From assembly GCF_025642255.1 (NCBI RefSeq), contig NZ_CP106759.1, positions 3,375,501-3,439,500 on the forward strand: a DNA stretch of 64,000 nt. Direction: 5' to 3'. Of this stretch, positions 40,274-50,399 are shown in pieces. The position numbers were made by a program, and so were the translations under genes. The DNA comes from Stenotrophomonas maltophilia. Lineage in GTDB: Bacteria > Pseudomonadota > Gammaproteobacteria > Xanthomonadales > Xanthomonadaceae. Under the pieces are notes generated by a model. The model saw only the letters and a program-made list of their open reading frames with translations, ran no database searches and was not told the origin of the DNA. Each line of letters begins with the position of its first letter. Position 1 is the stretch's first letter.

Positions 40274-42565
40274 TTACGCCTTCTTTTCCGCTTCCAGCTG
40301 CTTGCGGATCTGCGCATCGACCGCGGCGATGGCGGTCATGTTCAGGATGCGGCGCGAGGTCGCGCTGGTGGTCAGGATGTGCACCGGCTTGTTCACGCCC
40401 ATCAGGATCGGGCCGATCGCCACGCCATCGGTGAACACACGCACCAGGTTGTAGGCGATGTTGGCCGCTTCCAGATTGGGCAGCACGAACAGGTTGGCGC
40501 GACCCTGCAGGGTGGAACCCGGCAGCAGCTTCTGGCGCAGCGCCTCGTCCCAGGCGGTATCGCCCTGCATCTCGCCGTCCACGTTCAGGCGCGGATTGCG
40601 CTTGAGCAGCAGCTCGCGGACCTGGCGCATCTTCAGCGCGTCCTTGGAATCGTGGCTGCCGAAATTGGAGTGCGACAGCAGCGCCACCTTCGGTTCGATG
40701 CCGAACAGCTTCATGCGGTACGCGGCCTGCAGGGTCGCCTCGCAGATCTGCTCGGCACTGGGATCTTCCTGCACGTGCGTGTCGACGAAGAAGAACACGC
40801 CCTGCTGGTTGATGACGCCGGTCATCGCCGAGGTCGAGGTGACCTTCGGCTCCAGCGGCAGCACGCTGCGGACATAACCCAGCTTCTTGTGGAAACGGCC
40901 GACGATGCCGGTCAGCATTGCATCGGCTTCGCCACGCGCGACCATCACCGCGGCGATCAGGGTCGGCCGCGAACGCATCAGGTTCTTCGCCGCCGCCACG
41001 GTGACGCCGCGACGACCGGTCAGCCCGTGGTAGTACTGCCAGTATTCGTTGAAGCGCGGATCGTCATTGATGTTGGTGATCTCGAAGTGCTCACCAGCCT
41101 TCAGGCGCAGGCCCAGGCGCTCGATGCGCGCTTCGATCACGTCCGGCCGGCCGATCAGGATCGGATGTGCGAGCCCTTCATCGACCACGTTCTGCACCGC
41201 CTGCAGCACCACTTCCTCTTCGCCTTCGGCGTAGACCACGCGCTGCTTGTCGGTGCGTGCACGGTCGTACACCGGCTTCATCATCAGGCTGGTGCGGTAG
41301 ACGAACTGGGCCAGCTTGTCACGGTAGGCACCCATGTCGGCGATCGGCCGGGCGGCCACCCCCGAGTCCATCGCGGCCTGGGCCACGGCAGCGGACAGCT
41401 CCACCAGCAGGCGGCGATCGAACGGGCGCGGGATCAGGTACTCGCGGCCGAAGCTCGGGGTTTCACCGCCGTAGGCCGAGCCCATGTCGGTCGCGGCGCG
41501 GCGTGCCAGTGCGGCGATGGCGCGCACGCAGGCGATCTTCATTTCCTCGTTGATCGCGGTGGCGCCCACGTCCAGCGCACCGCGGAACAGGTACGGGAAG
41601 CACAGCACGTTGTTGACCTGGTTCGGGTAATCCGAACGGCCGGTGCCGATGATCGCGTCCGGACGCGCCGCACGCGCCACTTCCGGCATGATTTCCGGGG
41701 TCGGATTGGCCAGTGCGAAGATCACTGGGTCCGGCGCCATGGTCTTGACCATTTCGGCGGTGAGGATGCCGGGCGCCGACAGGCCCAGGAAGATATCCGC
41801 GCCGTCGACGATCTCGGCCAGGGTGCGCTTGTCGGTGTCGCGTGCGTAACGCTGCTTTTCCGGGTCCAGATCGGTACGACCGGTGTGGATCACGCCCTCG
41901 CGGTCGAACGCCAGGATGTTCTCCGGCTTCAGGCCCAGCTGCACCAGCATGTTGACGCAGGAAACGCCCGCCGCGCCCATGCCCGTGGTCGCCAGCTTCA
42001 CCTCCTCGATCTTCTTGCCGGTGATCGCCATGGCGTTCAGCACCGCCGCGCCGACGATGATCGCCGTACCGTGCTGGTCGTCATGGAACACCGGGATCTT
42101 CATGCGCTCGCGCAGCTTGCGCTCGACCACGAAGCATTCCGGCGCCTTGATGTCTTCCAGGTTGATGCCGCCGAAGGTCGGCTCCAGCGAGGCGATGATG
42201 TCGACCAGCTTGTCCGGATCGGTTTCGTCCACTTCGATGTCGAACACATCGATGCCGGCGAACTTCTGGAACAGCACGCCCTTGCCTTCCATCACCGGCT
42301 TGCCGGCCAGTGCGCCGATGTTGCCCAGGCCCAGCACCGCGGTGCCGTTGGAGATCACCGCCACCAGGTTGCCGCGGGCGGTCAGCTCGCTGGCCTGCTG
42401 CGGGTCGGCCTTGATTGCTTCACAGGCGTACGCCACGCCCGGCGAGTACGCCAGCGACAGGTCGCGCTGGGTCAGCATCGGCTTGGTCGCGGAGACCTTG
42501 ATCTTGCCCGGCGGGGACATCCGGTGGTAATCGAGGGCGGCCTGTTTGAAATCTTCGTTGGACAT
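40274..42565 (-). CDS. maeB: NADP-dependent malic enzyme with phosphotransacetylase-like domain
   Basis: 763 aa, close to the 759-aa E. coli MaeB. The N-terminal half (about 1-430) is the malic enzyme: SLAYSPGVA, metal-site EDIKAPECF...[10 protein letters not shown] and nucleotide motif [10 protein letters not shown]. The C-terminal half is a PTA-like domain used for allosteric control by acetyl-CoA rather than catalysis. It decarboxylates malate to pyruvate with NADPH gain. The start [22 protein letters not shown] matches the family; upstream in-frame codons are not conserved and no clear ribosome site is seen. Sits next to dctA, which imports its substrate class. Confidence 0.95.
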   Translation of the reverse strand: MSNEDFKQAALDYHRMSPPGKIKVSATKPMLTQRDLSLAYSPGVAYACEAIKADPQQASELTARGNLVAVISNGTAVLGLGNIGALAGKPVMEGKGVLFQKFAGIDVFDIEVDETDPDKLVDIIASLEPTFGGINLEDIKAPECFVVERKLRERMKIPVFHDDQHGTAIIVGAAVLNAMAITGKKIEEVKLATTGMGAAGVSCVNMLVQLGLKPENILAFDREGVIHTGRTDLDPEKQRYARDTDKRTLAEIVDGADIFLGLSAPGILTAEMVKTMAPDPVIFALANPTPEIMPEVARAARPDAIIGTGRSDYPNQVNNVLCFPYLFRGALDVGATAINEEMKIACVRAIAALARRAATDMGSAYGGETPSFGREYLIPRPFDRRLLVELSAAVAQAAMDSGVAARPIADMGAYRDKLAQFVYRTSLMMKPVYDRARTDKQRVVYAEGEEEVVLQAVQNVVDEGLAHPILIGRPDVIEARIERLGLRLKAGEHFEITNINDDPRFNEYWQYYHGLTGRRGVTVAAAKNLMRSRPTLIAAVMVARGEADAMLTGIVGRFHKKLGYVRSVLPLEPKVTSTSAMTGVINQQGVFFFVDTHVQEDPSAEQICEATLQAAYRMKLFGIEPKVALLSHSNFGSHDSKDALKMRQVRELLLKRNPRLNVDGEMQGDTAWDEALRQKLLPGSTLQGRANLFVLPNLEAANIAYNLVRVFTDGVAIGPILMGVNKPVHILTTSATSRRILNMTAIAAVDAQIRKQLEAEKKA

Positions 42566-42795
42566 CGACGTTGGATACATGAATGGGCAAGAGGGACAGG
42601 GGATCATACCCCCGTTGGGGCGCCCGGACCTGTCGCTATCCTGTCGCAGGCATGCTGCGACCGCACAATTCCCTGGCGTATGCGACAACCTGGAGCCACC
42701 AGCTTCGGCGCTGCCCATGACAGCCATGGGACGCCTTGAAACGCCGCGGGGCCGCACCACTCACGTGACCGGCCCCGCGGTACCACACACCTGGA

Positions 42796-44139
42796 TCAGC
42801 CCTTGGCGGGCAGTGCCTCCGGCACGGCATCGACCGGCGGCGGCAGTTCGCTTTCGCGACCATCCAGCGCCAGCTTCAGGCGGTCACGGTCCAGTGCGCC
42901 TTCCCAGCGCGAGACCACCACCGTGGCCACGGCATTGCCGATGAAGTTGGTCAGCGAGCGGCATTCGCTCATGAAGCGGTCCACGCCGAGGATCAGCGCC
43001 ATGCCAGCCACGGGCACTTCCGGCACCACGGCCAGGGTGGCCGCCAGGGTGATGAAGCCGGCACCGGTGACGCCGGCCGCGCCCTTGGAGCTGAGCATGG
43101 CGACCAGCAGCAGCGCGATCTGGTGGCCCAGGGTCAGTTCGGTGTTGGTGGCCTGGGCGATGAACAGCGCCGCCAGGGTCATGTAGATGTTGGTGCCGTC
43201 CAGGTTGAACGAGTAGCCGGTGGGGACCACCAGGCCCACCACCGACTTGCTGCAGCCGGCCCGCTCCATCTTCTCCATCAGCGACGGCAGCGCCGACTCG
43301 GACGAAGAGGTACCCAGCACCAGTAGCAGTTCGGCCTTCAGGTAGCGGGCCAGCTTGAACACCGAGAACCCGCACAGGCGGCAGACCACGCCCAGGATGA
43401 CCGCCACGAACAGGAAGGCGGTGATGTAGAACGAACCGACCAGCCAGGCCAGGTTGATCAACGACCCCACGCCGTACTTGCCGATGGTGAAGGCGATCGC
43501 GCCGAAGGCGCCGATCGGAGCAGCCTTCATCAGCATGTGCACCAGCTTGAACACCGGAGCCACCAGCGCTTCGAGGAAGTTCTGGATCGGCTTGCCCTTC
43601 TCGCCGACCGACGCCAGCGCGATGCCGAACAGCACGGCCACGAACAGCACCTGCAGGATGTTGCCGTCCACGAAGGCGCTGATCAGCGTCTTCGGGATGA
43701 CATCCATCAGGAAGCCGACCAGGGTCAGGTCATGCGACTTCTCGACGTAGCTGTGCACCGCGGTCTGGTCCAGCTCGGCCGGGTTGATGTTCATGCCCGC
43801 GCCAGGCTGTACGACGTGGGCCACGATCATGCCCACCACCAGCGCCAGCGTGGAGAAGAACAGGAAGTAGGCCATGGCCTTGGCGAACACGCGGCCGACC
43901 GTGCGCAGGTGGGTCATGCCGGCAATGCCGGTGACGATGGTCAGGAAGATCACCGGCGCGATGATCATCTTCACCAGGTTGATGAAGGCATCGCCGAGCG
44001 GCTTCATCTTCTCGCCGATCAGGGGTTCGTAATGGCCGAGGATGGCGCCCAGGACGATCGCCACGATCACCTGGAAGTACAGCTGGCGGTAGATCGGCAA
44101 CGGCTTTGCAGGCGCCGGGGCAGCGGTCGGGATGTGCAT
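42796..44139 (-). CDS. dctA: C4-dicarboxylate:cation symporter DctA
   Basis: 447-aa DAACS-family transporter for succinate, fumarate and malate with eight TM helices and two re-entrant hairpins. Signatures: [14 protein letters not shown] (HP1), [15 protein letters not shown] (TM7), [17 protein letters not shown] (HP2) and [22 protein letters not shown]. maeB lies downstream on the same strand after 230 bases, and a porin gene is divergent, giving a dicarboxylate import and use cluster. Confidence 0.95.
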   Translation of the reverse strand: MHIPTAAPAPAKPLPIYRQLYFQVIVAIVLGAILGHYEPLIGEKMKPLGDAFINLVKMIIAPVIFLTIVTGIAGMTHLRTVGRVFAKAMAYFLFFSTLALVVGMIVAHVVQPGAGMNINPAELDQTAVHSYVEKSHDLTLVGFLMDVIPKTLISAFVDGNILQVLFVAVLFGIALASVGEKGKPIQNFLEALVAPVFKLVHMLMKAAPIGAFGAIAFTIGKYGVGSLINLAWLVGSFYITAFLFVAVILGVVCRLCGFSVFKLARYLKAELLLVLGTSSSESALPSLMEKMERAGCSKSVVGLVVPTGYSFNLDGTNIYMTLAALFIAQATNTELTLGHQIALLLVAMLSSKGAAGVTGAGFITLAATLAVVPEVPVAGMALILGVDRFMSECRSLTNFIGNAVATVVVSRWEGALDRDRLKLALDGRESELPPPVDAVPEALPAKG

Positions 44140-44471
44140 GGCGGACTCCGGGGAAGGGCGTTTTCAGGCACGTACGGCCCCGGAACTGCATGGGAGCCGA
44201 TACCGTGGAAGCTGGTCACCGCCCCCCTCGCTCCACGCGCAGGGTGGCGACCAATGGACGCCTTTGTACGCGCCGGGCACGCCAACGCAGATAACCTATT
44301 GGTACTAGCCCCCCGGTTCAGGTGGCCGGCCCCCCTAAACTGGCCCGGCATCGCACCGCGCCGGGAGGCCGGTGGCGCGGGCTGAACGGCCCGTGGCGTC
44401 CCTGCCCAAGTTCCGGCCCTGGCGGCCGTTGTTGTCCTGACCCTACGCAATCCGAGAGAGCCGCACCCAAC
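44140..44471. promoter_or_regulatory. dctA/porin divergent intergenic region
   Basis: 332 bases without a gene. An AT-rich island AGATAACCTATTGGTACTAG (44289-44308) in otherwise GC-rich sequence is the most promoter-like stretch. The palindrome-like TTGGTACTA inside it might be a regulator site. A GC-rich tract precedes the porin ATG. No ribosome or riboswitch structure was recognised. Confidence 0.4.
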
Positions 44472-45641
44472 ATGCGCCCCATTCCCACCCTGCTGGCCCT
44501 GTCGCTGGCCGCCCTGCCCGCCTTCGCGTCCGCTGCCGATTTCGACAACTGGCCGACCAAGTACGCGTTCGGCGACGGCACCGAGCTGGCGGCCACCGCC
44601 AACATCGCCTACGACTACAACGATTTCTCCTCCGGCAGTGGCCTGGACGATGACGATGCCGTGCGCCGCAAGGAATTCGGCGCCACGCTGAAGAAGAAGG
44701 GCGTGTACGACGCGATGGTGTACTACGACTTCCAGGCCGACACTTGGCTGGACGTGTTCCTGCGCCTGGAGAGCAAGGCCTTCGTGGGCCGCGACATCGG
44801 CCGCTTCCGCTTCGGCTACATGAAGACGCCGGTCGGCCTGGATGCCAACACCTCCTCGCGCGCCGGTAGCTTCCTGGAGACCGCGCTGCCGGTGCAGGCG
44901 TTCTACGCCGGCCGCCGCACCGGTGTGGAATGGGTGCTGGAGCGCCCGCAGTACCTGCTGCAGGCCGGTGCCTACGGCGGCAAGGACCTGCAGGGCGACA
45001 ACCCCGGCACCACGCAGGCGGTACGTGCGGTGTGGACGCCGGTGAAGGCGCCTGGCGATGTGATCCACCTGGGCCTGGCCTACTCGCAGGAAAACCCGCG
45101 CGGCTACCGCGATGGCCGTGACGTCCATCACGAGGCCAGCGCACGGTTGCGCGCGCGCCCGGAAGCCGGCCTGACCGACATCCGCTACGTGGATTCCGGC
45201 GCGCTGGTGACCGCCGACCAGATCCGCCGCACCGGCCTGGAAGGCATCTGGATCCGTGGCCCCTTCTCGCTGCAGGCCGAAGCGCTGCAGGCCACTGTCA
45301 CCCGCAACGACGGCAAGCCCGACTACACCGGCCACGGCCAGTACGCGATGGCCAGCTGGGTGCTGACCGGCGAGTCCCGTCCGTACAACGCCGGCGCCGT
45401 GGCCAACATCAAGCCCGCCCACGACTATGGCGCGGTCGAGCTGGTGGCACGCTACAGCCGCCTGGATCTGGACGACGGCAGCATCCTGGGGGGCCGTCAG
45501 CACGACCTGACCCTGGGCGCGAACTGGTACCTGACCAGCCATTTCAAGTTCCAGGCCAACTACGTCAAGGTCGATGCCAGCCGCCGCGGTGTGCACAGCA
45601 CCCCGGAGATCTTCGAACTGCGCGCACAGATGCACTTCTGA
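44472..45641 (+). CDS. OprP/OprO-type outer-membrane porin (dicarboxylate cluster)
   Basis: 389-aa anion-selective type porin. Signal peptide MRPIPTLLALSLAALPAFASA. It opens with the beta-strand-rich DGTELAATANIAYDYNDF, continues through alternating aromatic strands, and ends in QMHF, a Phe-terminated BAM recognition end. Placement between dctA and a sensor kinase suggests outer-membrane entry for C4-dicarboxylates rather than phosphate; this is inference. A related porin occurs at 52760-53935. Confidence 0.88.
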   Translation: MRPIPTLLALSLAALPAFASAADFDNWPTKYAFGDGTELAATANIAYDYNDFSSGSGLDDDDAVRRKEFGATLKKKGVYDAMVYYDFQADTWLDVFLRLESKAFVGRDIGRFRFGYMKTPVGLDANTSSRAGSFLETALPVQAFYAGRRTGVEWVLERPQYLLQAGAYGGKDLQGDNPGTTQAVRAVWTPVKAPGDVIHLGLAYSQENPRGYRDGRDVHHEASARLRARPEAGLTDIRYVDSGALVTADQIRRTGLEGIWIRGPFSLQAEALQATVTRNDGKPDYTGHGQYAMASWVLTGESRPYNAGAVANIKPAHDYGAVELVARYSRLDLDDGSILGGRQHDLTLGANWYLTSHFKFQANYVKVDASRRGVHSTPEIFELRAQMHF

Positions 45642-45709
45642 TCCGCGCCACGGTGCGGAATCCGGCGGGCATGCACGTCATGCCCGCCCTCACTGCGTAG
45701 ACTGCCGCC

Positions 45710-48355
45710 ATGTACTGGCTCGGCCGCCACCGGATGCTGCTGCTGACCCTCCTCGCGCTGGCCGGAGGCACCGTGCTGTGCGCGATCGCGGCGGGCCACT
45801 ACGCGTGGCGCAGCGCCTTGGCGGCCGAGAGCACGCAGGTCCAGCGCCAGCTGCAGCTATACGGCCAGGGCCTGCAGCAGCGTATCGACCGCTTCGGCAC
45901 CCTGCCGCAGGTGATGGCACTGGACCCGGACCTGCTGCGCGTACTGCGCACGCCGCCCTCGCCCGCCGAGCGCCAGCAGCTGAACCTGAAACTGCAGCGC
46001 GCCAACCAGGTCACCCGAACCTCCACCCTGACCCTGGTCGGCCGCGATGGCGTCGCGGTCGCGGCCAGCAACTGGGACCAGCCGACCACCAACGTCGGCG
46101 AGGACTACAGCTACCGGCCCTATTACCAGCAGGCCCTGGCCCACGGCCGCGGCCGCTTCTACGGCATCGGCATGACCACCGGCGTGCCCGGCTATTTCAT
46201 GTCCGAGGCGATCGTCGACGACCGCGGCCAGCGCATCGGCGTGATCGTGATCAAGATCGAGCTGTCGGCGCTGGAACAGGAGTGGCTGAACAGCCCGGAC
46301 GTGGTGCTGGCCAGCGACAACCATGACGTGGTGTTCCTGTCCAACCGCGATGCCTGGCGCTACCGCCTGCTGCGGCCGCTGGGCGCGGACGAGCGCCGCG
46401 AGATGCTTGATGCCCGCCAGTATGCCGACCGCTCGTTGCAGCCCCTGCGGGTGCGTACCGAGGATGTGCTGGCCGATGGTGGCCGCATGGTGCGCCTGCT
46501 CGACCCGGTGCTGCCGCAGGCGATGCTGTGGCAGAGCCTCGCACTGCCCGACGAACACTGGAACCTGCATCTGCTGCACGATGCCAGTGCCGCCACCAGC
46601 GCCGGACGCGGTGCCGCCCTGGCCGGCGCCGCTGCGTGGCTGGCGCTGGGGTTCCTGCTGCTGTTCGTGCAGCAGCGCCGGCGCCTGGCCCGGCACCGCC
46701 AGCGCAGCCGCAGCGAACTGGAAACCCTGCTCAAGCAGCATGCACAGGAACTGCGCACCGCCCAGGACGGATTGCTGCAGGCTGCCACCGATGCCGACAG
46801 CGGCCTGAGCCGCAGCCTGGAGCACCTGCCGCAGGGCGTGGTGATCATTGATCGCGAACAGCGCCTGGTCGCCTGGAATTCCCGCTATCTGGAACTGTTC
46901 CGCTTCCCGCCGGGGCTGGTCCGTGTCGGCCGGCCCATCGAAGAGCTGTTCCGCTACAACGCACGCCGCGGCCTGCTCGGGCCGGGGCCGATCGACGAGG
47001 CCATCGAGCGTCGTCTGAACCACCTGCGCAGTGGCCGCCCGCACATGCGCGAGAGCGAAAAGGACGATGGCACCGTTCTGGAGATCCGTGGCAATCCGCT
47101 GCCTGATGGCGGCTTCGTCACCAGCTACGCCGACATCACCAGCTACAAGAACGCTGCACGCGAACTGCGGTCACTGGCCGATGCGCTGGAACACCGCGTG
47201 GCCGAGCGCACCCATGACCTCGACGAGGCCCGCCGCGAAGCCGAACAGGCCAACCGCTACAAGACCCGTTTCGTCGCATCCGCGGTGCACGACCTGCTGC
47301 AACCGTTGAACGCCGCGCGCATGTTCGTCTCCGTGCTGCGCGGCAAGCTGACCGACCCGGCGCAGCAGCAGACCACCGACCACATCGATGCCGCACTGGC
47401 CGCGCAGGATGCCATCCTCAACAGCCTGCTCGACATCGCGCGACTGGAGTCAGGCAGCCTGCCCACGCGCGTGCATGCGTTCCGGCTGGGCCCGCTGCTG
47501 CAGACGCTGGCACGCGAGTTCGGCATCGCCGCGCAGACACGCGGGCTGGTCGTGGACTGGGTGGATACCCGCGCGGTGGTGGTCAGCGACGAAGCACTGC
47601 TGCGCCGCATCCTGCAGAATTTCCTGTCCAACGCACTGCGCTACAGCGAGCGTGGCCGGGTGCTGCTCGGCTGCCGCCGGCGCGGAGACCAGTTGTGGAT
47701 TGAAGTGCATGACCAGGGCCCCGGCATTCCTGATGCGCTGCAGGGTGAAATCTTCGAGGAATTCCGCCGTCTGCACGATGGTCACCAGCGCGGCGCCGGC
47801 CTGGGCCTGGCAATCGTCGACCGTATCGGCCGCCTGCTCGGCCATCCGATCCGCCTGCGCTCGCAACTGGGGCGAGGCAGCGTGTTCGCAGTGGGCGTAC
47901 CTCTTGGCGATGCCAACGCGATTCCCGCTGTTGCGCAGGCACCGGCGCAGGCACAGGAACCGGCGGCAGACAATCCGCTGCGCGGCCGCCGCGTGTGGGT
48001 GATCGATGATGATCCGCATGTCTGCGCTGCCAGCCGTGCCCTGCTGGAGCGCTGGGGATGCGAGGTGGTGCTGGCCGATGGCCCCCAGGCCGCGCTACAG
48101 CTGGCCGGCGTGGGGTCCGTCCCGGAGCTGGTGCTGCTGGACGTTCGCATGGGCGACCATCACGGGCCGGTGCTGTACGAAGTGCTGGCCGAGCACTGGC
48201 AGGCACGGCCGCCGGTGGTGCTGGTGACCGCCGAGCGCGACGCAGGACTGCGCGAAATGGCGGCCGAACGAGGCTGGGGCATGATGGCCAAGCCGGTGAA
48301 GCCGCCCGCGCTGCGGGCGCTGATGACACAATTGCTGATCCGCCATCGCGGGTGA
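45710..48355 (+). CDS. Hybrid sensor histidine kinase/response regulator
   Basis: 881 aa. TM1 (about residues 8-30) and a second TM near 300-325 enclose a periplasmic dCache/DctB-like sensor domain. A coiled-coil linker, a PAS domain (~375-480, VVIIDREQRLVAWNSRYLELF) and a second coiled coil lead to HisKA with H527 in AVHDLLQPLNAARMF. HATPase_c follows (NFLSNALRYSERG, DQGPGIP, GAGLGLAIV), then a receiver domain with D811 (LLDVRMG). The HDLLQPLNAARMF kinase type is that of NahK/ErcS/MxtR proteins, which pair with LuxR-type regulators, and one lies just downstream. Probably senses a carboxylic acid and controls dctA and the porin. Confidence 0.92.
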   Translation: MYWLGRHRMLLLTLLALAGGTVLCAIAAGHYAWRSALAAESTQVQRQLQLYGQGLQQRIDRFGTLPQVMALDPDLLRVLRTPPSPAERQQLNLKLQRANQVTRTSTLTLVGRDGVAVAASNWDQPTTNVGEDYSYRPYYQQALAHGRGRFYGIGMTTGVPGYFMSEAIVDDRGQRIGVIVIKIELSALEQEWLNSPDVVLASDNHDVVFLSNRDAWRYRLLRPLGADERREMLDARQYADRSLQPLRVRTEDVLADGGRMVRLLDPVLPQAMLWQSLALPDEHWNLHLLHDASAATSAGRGAALAGAAAWLALGFLLLFVQQRRRLARHRQRSRSELETLLKQHAQELRTAQDGLLQAATDADSGLSRSLEHLPQGVVIIDREQRLVAWNSRYLELFRFPPGLVRVGRPIEELFRYNARRGLLGPGPIDEAIERRLNHLRSGRPHMRESEKDDGTVLEIRGNPLPDGGFVTSYADITSYKNAARELRSLADALEHRVAERTHDLDEARREAEQANRYKTRFVASAVHDLLQPLNAARMFVSVLRGKLTDPAQQQTTDHIDAALAAQDAILNSLLDIARLESGSLPTRVHAFRLGPLLQTLAREFGIAAQTRGLVVDWVDTRAVVVSDEALLRRILQNFLSNALRYSERGRVLLGCRRRGDQLWIEVHDQGPGIPDALQGEIFEEFRRLHDGHQRGAGLGLAIVDRIGRLLGHPIRLRSQLGRGSVFAVGVPLGDANAIPAVAQAPAQAQEPAADNPLRGRRVWVIDDDPHVCAASRALLERWGCEVVLADGPQAALQLAGVGSVPELVLLDVRMGDHHGPVLYEVLAEHWQARPPVVLVTAERDAGLREMAAERGWGMMAKPVKPPALRALMTQLLIRHRG

Positions 48356-48422
48356 CATGTAACGCAGTTCATGGTTGAGGTCGGACACGCTCCTTGTTCG
48401 TCCGCTCACGGCGAAGAAAAAG

Positions 48423-48525
48423 AAGATCAAAAGCGGGTCGCGACGCCGCGCTTGCCCGTGTAGAGCCGAGCCCATGCTCGGCTCCACAGAAGGCGGCCGG
48501 ACAGGCTGCTTCTGCTTTTGATCTT
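48423..48525. repeat. SMAG hairpin framed by a 12-bp inverted repeat
   Basis: AAGATCAAAAGC (48423-48434) is the exact inverse of GCTTTTGATCTT (48514-48525). Between them lies a GTAG-headed hairpin (48460-48488, AGCCGAGCCCATGCTCGGCT) and a GC-rich stretch. It could be a composite repeat or the footprint of a larger mobile unit. It lies between the convergent kinase and regulator genes; the stretch 48356-48635 has no coding potential worth calling. Confidence 0.7.
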
Positions 48526-48650
48526 TTCCCTTTTCCGTGGGTGGCAGGCCACCGAAATCTGTCAGAGATCGGCCGGGTTGGGTTCGCGGGGGCGTCCGCC
48601 GCATGGATGCGGCAGCCAAGCCTCCAGGGACGGATTCACGGCGCTCCCGC
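48514..48650. repeat. Dispersed intergenic repeat, copy B
   Basis: Second copy of the block described at 4700-4834: TTTTGATCTTTTCCCTTTTCCGTGG, then CCACCGAAATCTGTC, then GCATGGATGCGGCAGCCAAG at 48601-48620 and GGATTCACGGCGCTCCC to 48648. Its last bases enter the 3' end of the convergent response-regulator gene, so the regulator's final codons derive from or border the repeat. Confidence 0.7.
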
Positions 48651-49283
48651 ATCACCTTCCGGCTCAAGCGCCTTCACCAGCACCGCGGCCTGCGTGCGGC
48701 TGTGGCATTCGAGCTTCTTCAGGATCGCGGTGACATGCACCTTCACCGTGTTTTCGGCCAACCCCAGCGTGTAGGCAATCTGCTTGTTGAGCAGGCCATC
48801 GGCCAGGCACAGCAGCACCCGGAACTGCTGCGGTGTCAGCTGCGCCAGGCGGCTGGCCAGCAGTGCATCGGCCTCAGAACGCTCGGCCGCCATCGCCGGG
48901 AACCACAGGCCACCCTCCAGCACCGCCGTCACCGCCTCGCCAATGGTCTCGGCGGGCGCCGACTTCGGGATGAAACCGGCTGCGCCGAACTGCTGCGCGC
49001 GCCGGATCACCCGGGGATGATCGTTGGACGACAGGATCACCACCGGAATGTCCGGATGCGAGCCACGCACGTGCAGCAGCGCGGAGAAACCGTGGGCACC
49101 GGGCATGGTCAGGTCGAGCAGCACCAGGTCCACGTCAGGATGCGCATCCAGCGCCTCGGCGAGCGCTTCGGCACTGGCCACCTCGCGCACCTGGGCAAGT
49201 GGCAGGCTCTGCCGCAATGACTGCACCACCGCCGAACGCAGCAACGGGTGGTCATCGGCGATCAGGATGGTGTATTCGCTCAT
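48636..49283 (-). CDS. LuxR/NarL-family response regulator
   Basis: 215 aa starting MSEYTILIADDHPLL. Receiver domain with acidic pair D10/D11, phospho-acceptor D57 (VLLDLTMPG) and conserved switch Ser/Lys (ILSSNDHP, FIPKSA), then a GerE helix-turn-helix LTPQQFRVLLCLADGLLNKQIAYTLGLAENTVKVHVTAILKKL. Such AgmR/ErdR-type regulators work with HDLLQPLNAAR kinases in control of acetate and carboxylate use, so it is the likely output partner of the hybrid kinase that converges on it. Confidence 0.92.
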   Translation of the reverse strand: MSEYTILIADDHPLLRSAVVQSLRQSLPLAQVREVASAEALAEALDAHPDVDLVLLDLTMPGAHGFSALLHVRGSHPDIPVVILSSNDHPRVIRRAQQFGAAGFIPKSAPAETIGEAVTAVLEGGLWFPAMAAERSEADALLASRLAQLTPQQFRVLLCLADGLLNKQIAYTLGLAENTVKVHVTAILKKLECHSRTQAAVLVKALEPEGDAGAP

Positions 49284-49314
49284 GCGGCCATTGTACGGGC
49301 AGCGCACTGCATCC

Positions 49315-49335
49315 GCCGGGCATGGCCCGGCGCTA
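49315..49335 (-). repeat. Single SMAG-type hairpin
   Basis: GCCGGGCATGGCCCGGC followed by GCTACC; read on the minus strand it is headed by GTAG (CTAC 49332-49335). It lies just upstream of the response regulator start and after the binding-protein gene end. Confidence 0.75.
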
Positions 49336-49343
49336 CCAGGGCA

Positions 49344-50399
49344 TCAGCGCCCCGCCGGCTCCACGCTGCTGCGCCAGGCATCGAAGAACTGGCGCCGCTT
49401 GAGCGCGTCCAGGTAGACCAGCAGTCCCGGCCCAAGCTGGATCGGGCGCCGGCTGCGACCGGGCGCATCATCGCGCCGGGCATCGCTGCGCACGATCGGC
49501 ATCAGCCGCGCCTCGCGCGACAGCACCTGCTGGCCACGCGGCGACAGCAGGTAATCGAGGAAACGCCGCGCCTCCTCCGGATGCGGACCGGTGCGCGGGA
49601 TCACGGCCGTGCGCAACACCACCAGCGTGTAGTCCTCCGGCTCGATGATGGCCAGTGGCGCGCCGGCATCGATGCGCGCCTGCGCGTACGAGCCGAGCAC
49701 GTTGTAGACCAGCGACAGCTGGCCGCTGGCAACCTTGTCCAGCAGCACCCCGGTGCGCTCCTCGCGAACCACCTCGTTGTCGCCGAGCGCCCCGAGCAGC
49801 GCACCGGCAATGCTGCCACGCTGCGCATCCTGCGTGGCCAGCAGGTAGCCCACGCTGCTGCGTTCGATGTCGTAGGTGCCCACCCGTCCGCGCAGGGGCG
49901 CGCCTTCCGCGCGCAGCAGGTCCAGCAGCTGCCGGCGTGTATGCGGCACCTTGGCAGCAGGCAATGTGCGCGTGTTGTGGACCATCACCACCGGCTCGTA
50001 GCTGATCCCGAATGCCTCGCCCCGCCACTGTGCCCAGGCCGGCAGCGCCGCGGTCTGCGCCGAGCGGTGTGGCAGGGCATGACCGTCATTGACCAGCTTG
50101 GTCTGCAGGTCCATGCCGCTGGAGATCAGCAGATCCGGCGACGCATGGCTGGTGCGGTCCTGCAGGTAACGCGCGTACAGATCCTGGGTGATGATGTCCT
50201 CGTACACCACTTCCGTGCCGGGATGCAGCCGCTGGTAATCGGCGATCACCACGGCGAACACCTCGATGTCGGTGGTGCCGTGGATGCGCAGCTGGGCAGT
50301 GGCGGTCTCACGTGCGGGGAAACGGCGCACATCGCCGGGTGCAGCCTGCGCAGGCAGAGCCAGCAGCAGCGCGATGACGGCGGCAAACAGGCGGATCAT
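49344..50399 (-). CDS. Periplasmic solute-binding protein of the tctDE locus
   Basis: 351 aa, signal peptide MIRLFAAVIALLLALPAQA. Type II periplasmic-binding fold of the ABC Fe3+/extracellular-solute type: LRIHGTTDIEVFAVVIADYQRLHPGTEVVYED, DLLISSGMDLQTKLVNDG, RTGPHPEEARRFLDYLLSPRGQQVL. Its ATG overlaps the sensor-kinase stop (50396-50399, ATGA) and no permease or ATPase genes are nearby. An accessory ligand-sensing role for TctE is therefore more likely than ABC import. Confidence 0.87.
   Translation of the reverse strand: MIRLFAAVIALLLALPAQAAPGDVRRFPARETATAQLRIHGTTDIEVFAVVIADYQRLHPGTEVVYEDIITQDLYARYLQDRTSHASPDLLISSGMDLQTKLVNDGHALPHRSAQTAALPAWAQWRGEAFGISYEPVVMVHNTRTLPAAKVPHTRRQLLDLLRAEGAPLRGRVGTYDIERSSVGYLLATQDAQRGSIAGALLGALGDNEVVREERTGVLLDKVASGQLSLVYNVLGSYAQARIDAGAPLAIIEPEDYTLVVLRTAVIPRTGPHPEEARRFLDYLLSPRGQQVLSREARLMPIVRSDARRDDAPGRSRRPIQLGPGLLVYLDALKRRQFFDAWRSSVEPAGR

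Noticed and set aside
40379..42739. 786-codon plus-strand frame opposite maeB
   Set aside because: Antisense to a fully convincing malic enzyme; no start signal and no recognisable domain.
44289..44308. TATTGGTACTAG as a defined response-regulator site
   Set aside because: Only one copy was seen and I could not tie it to a known motif; kept only as a weak note on the intergenic region.
49344..50399. ABC importer for iron or sulfate based on the binding-protein fold
   Set aside because: No permease or ATPase gene is adjacent and the gene is translationally coupled to a TctE-type kinase.
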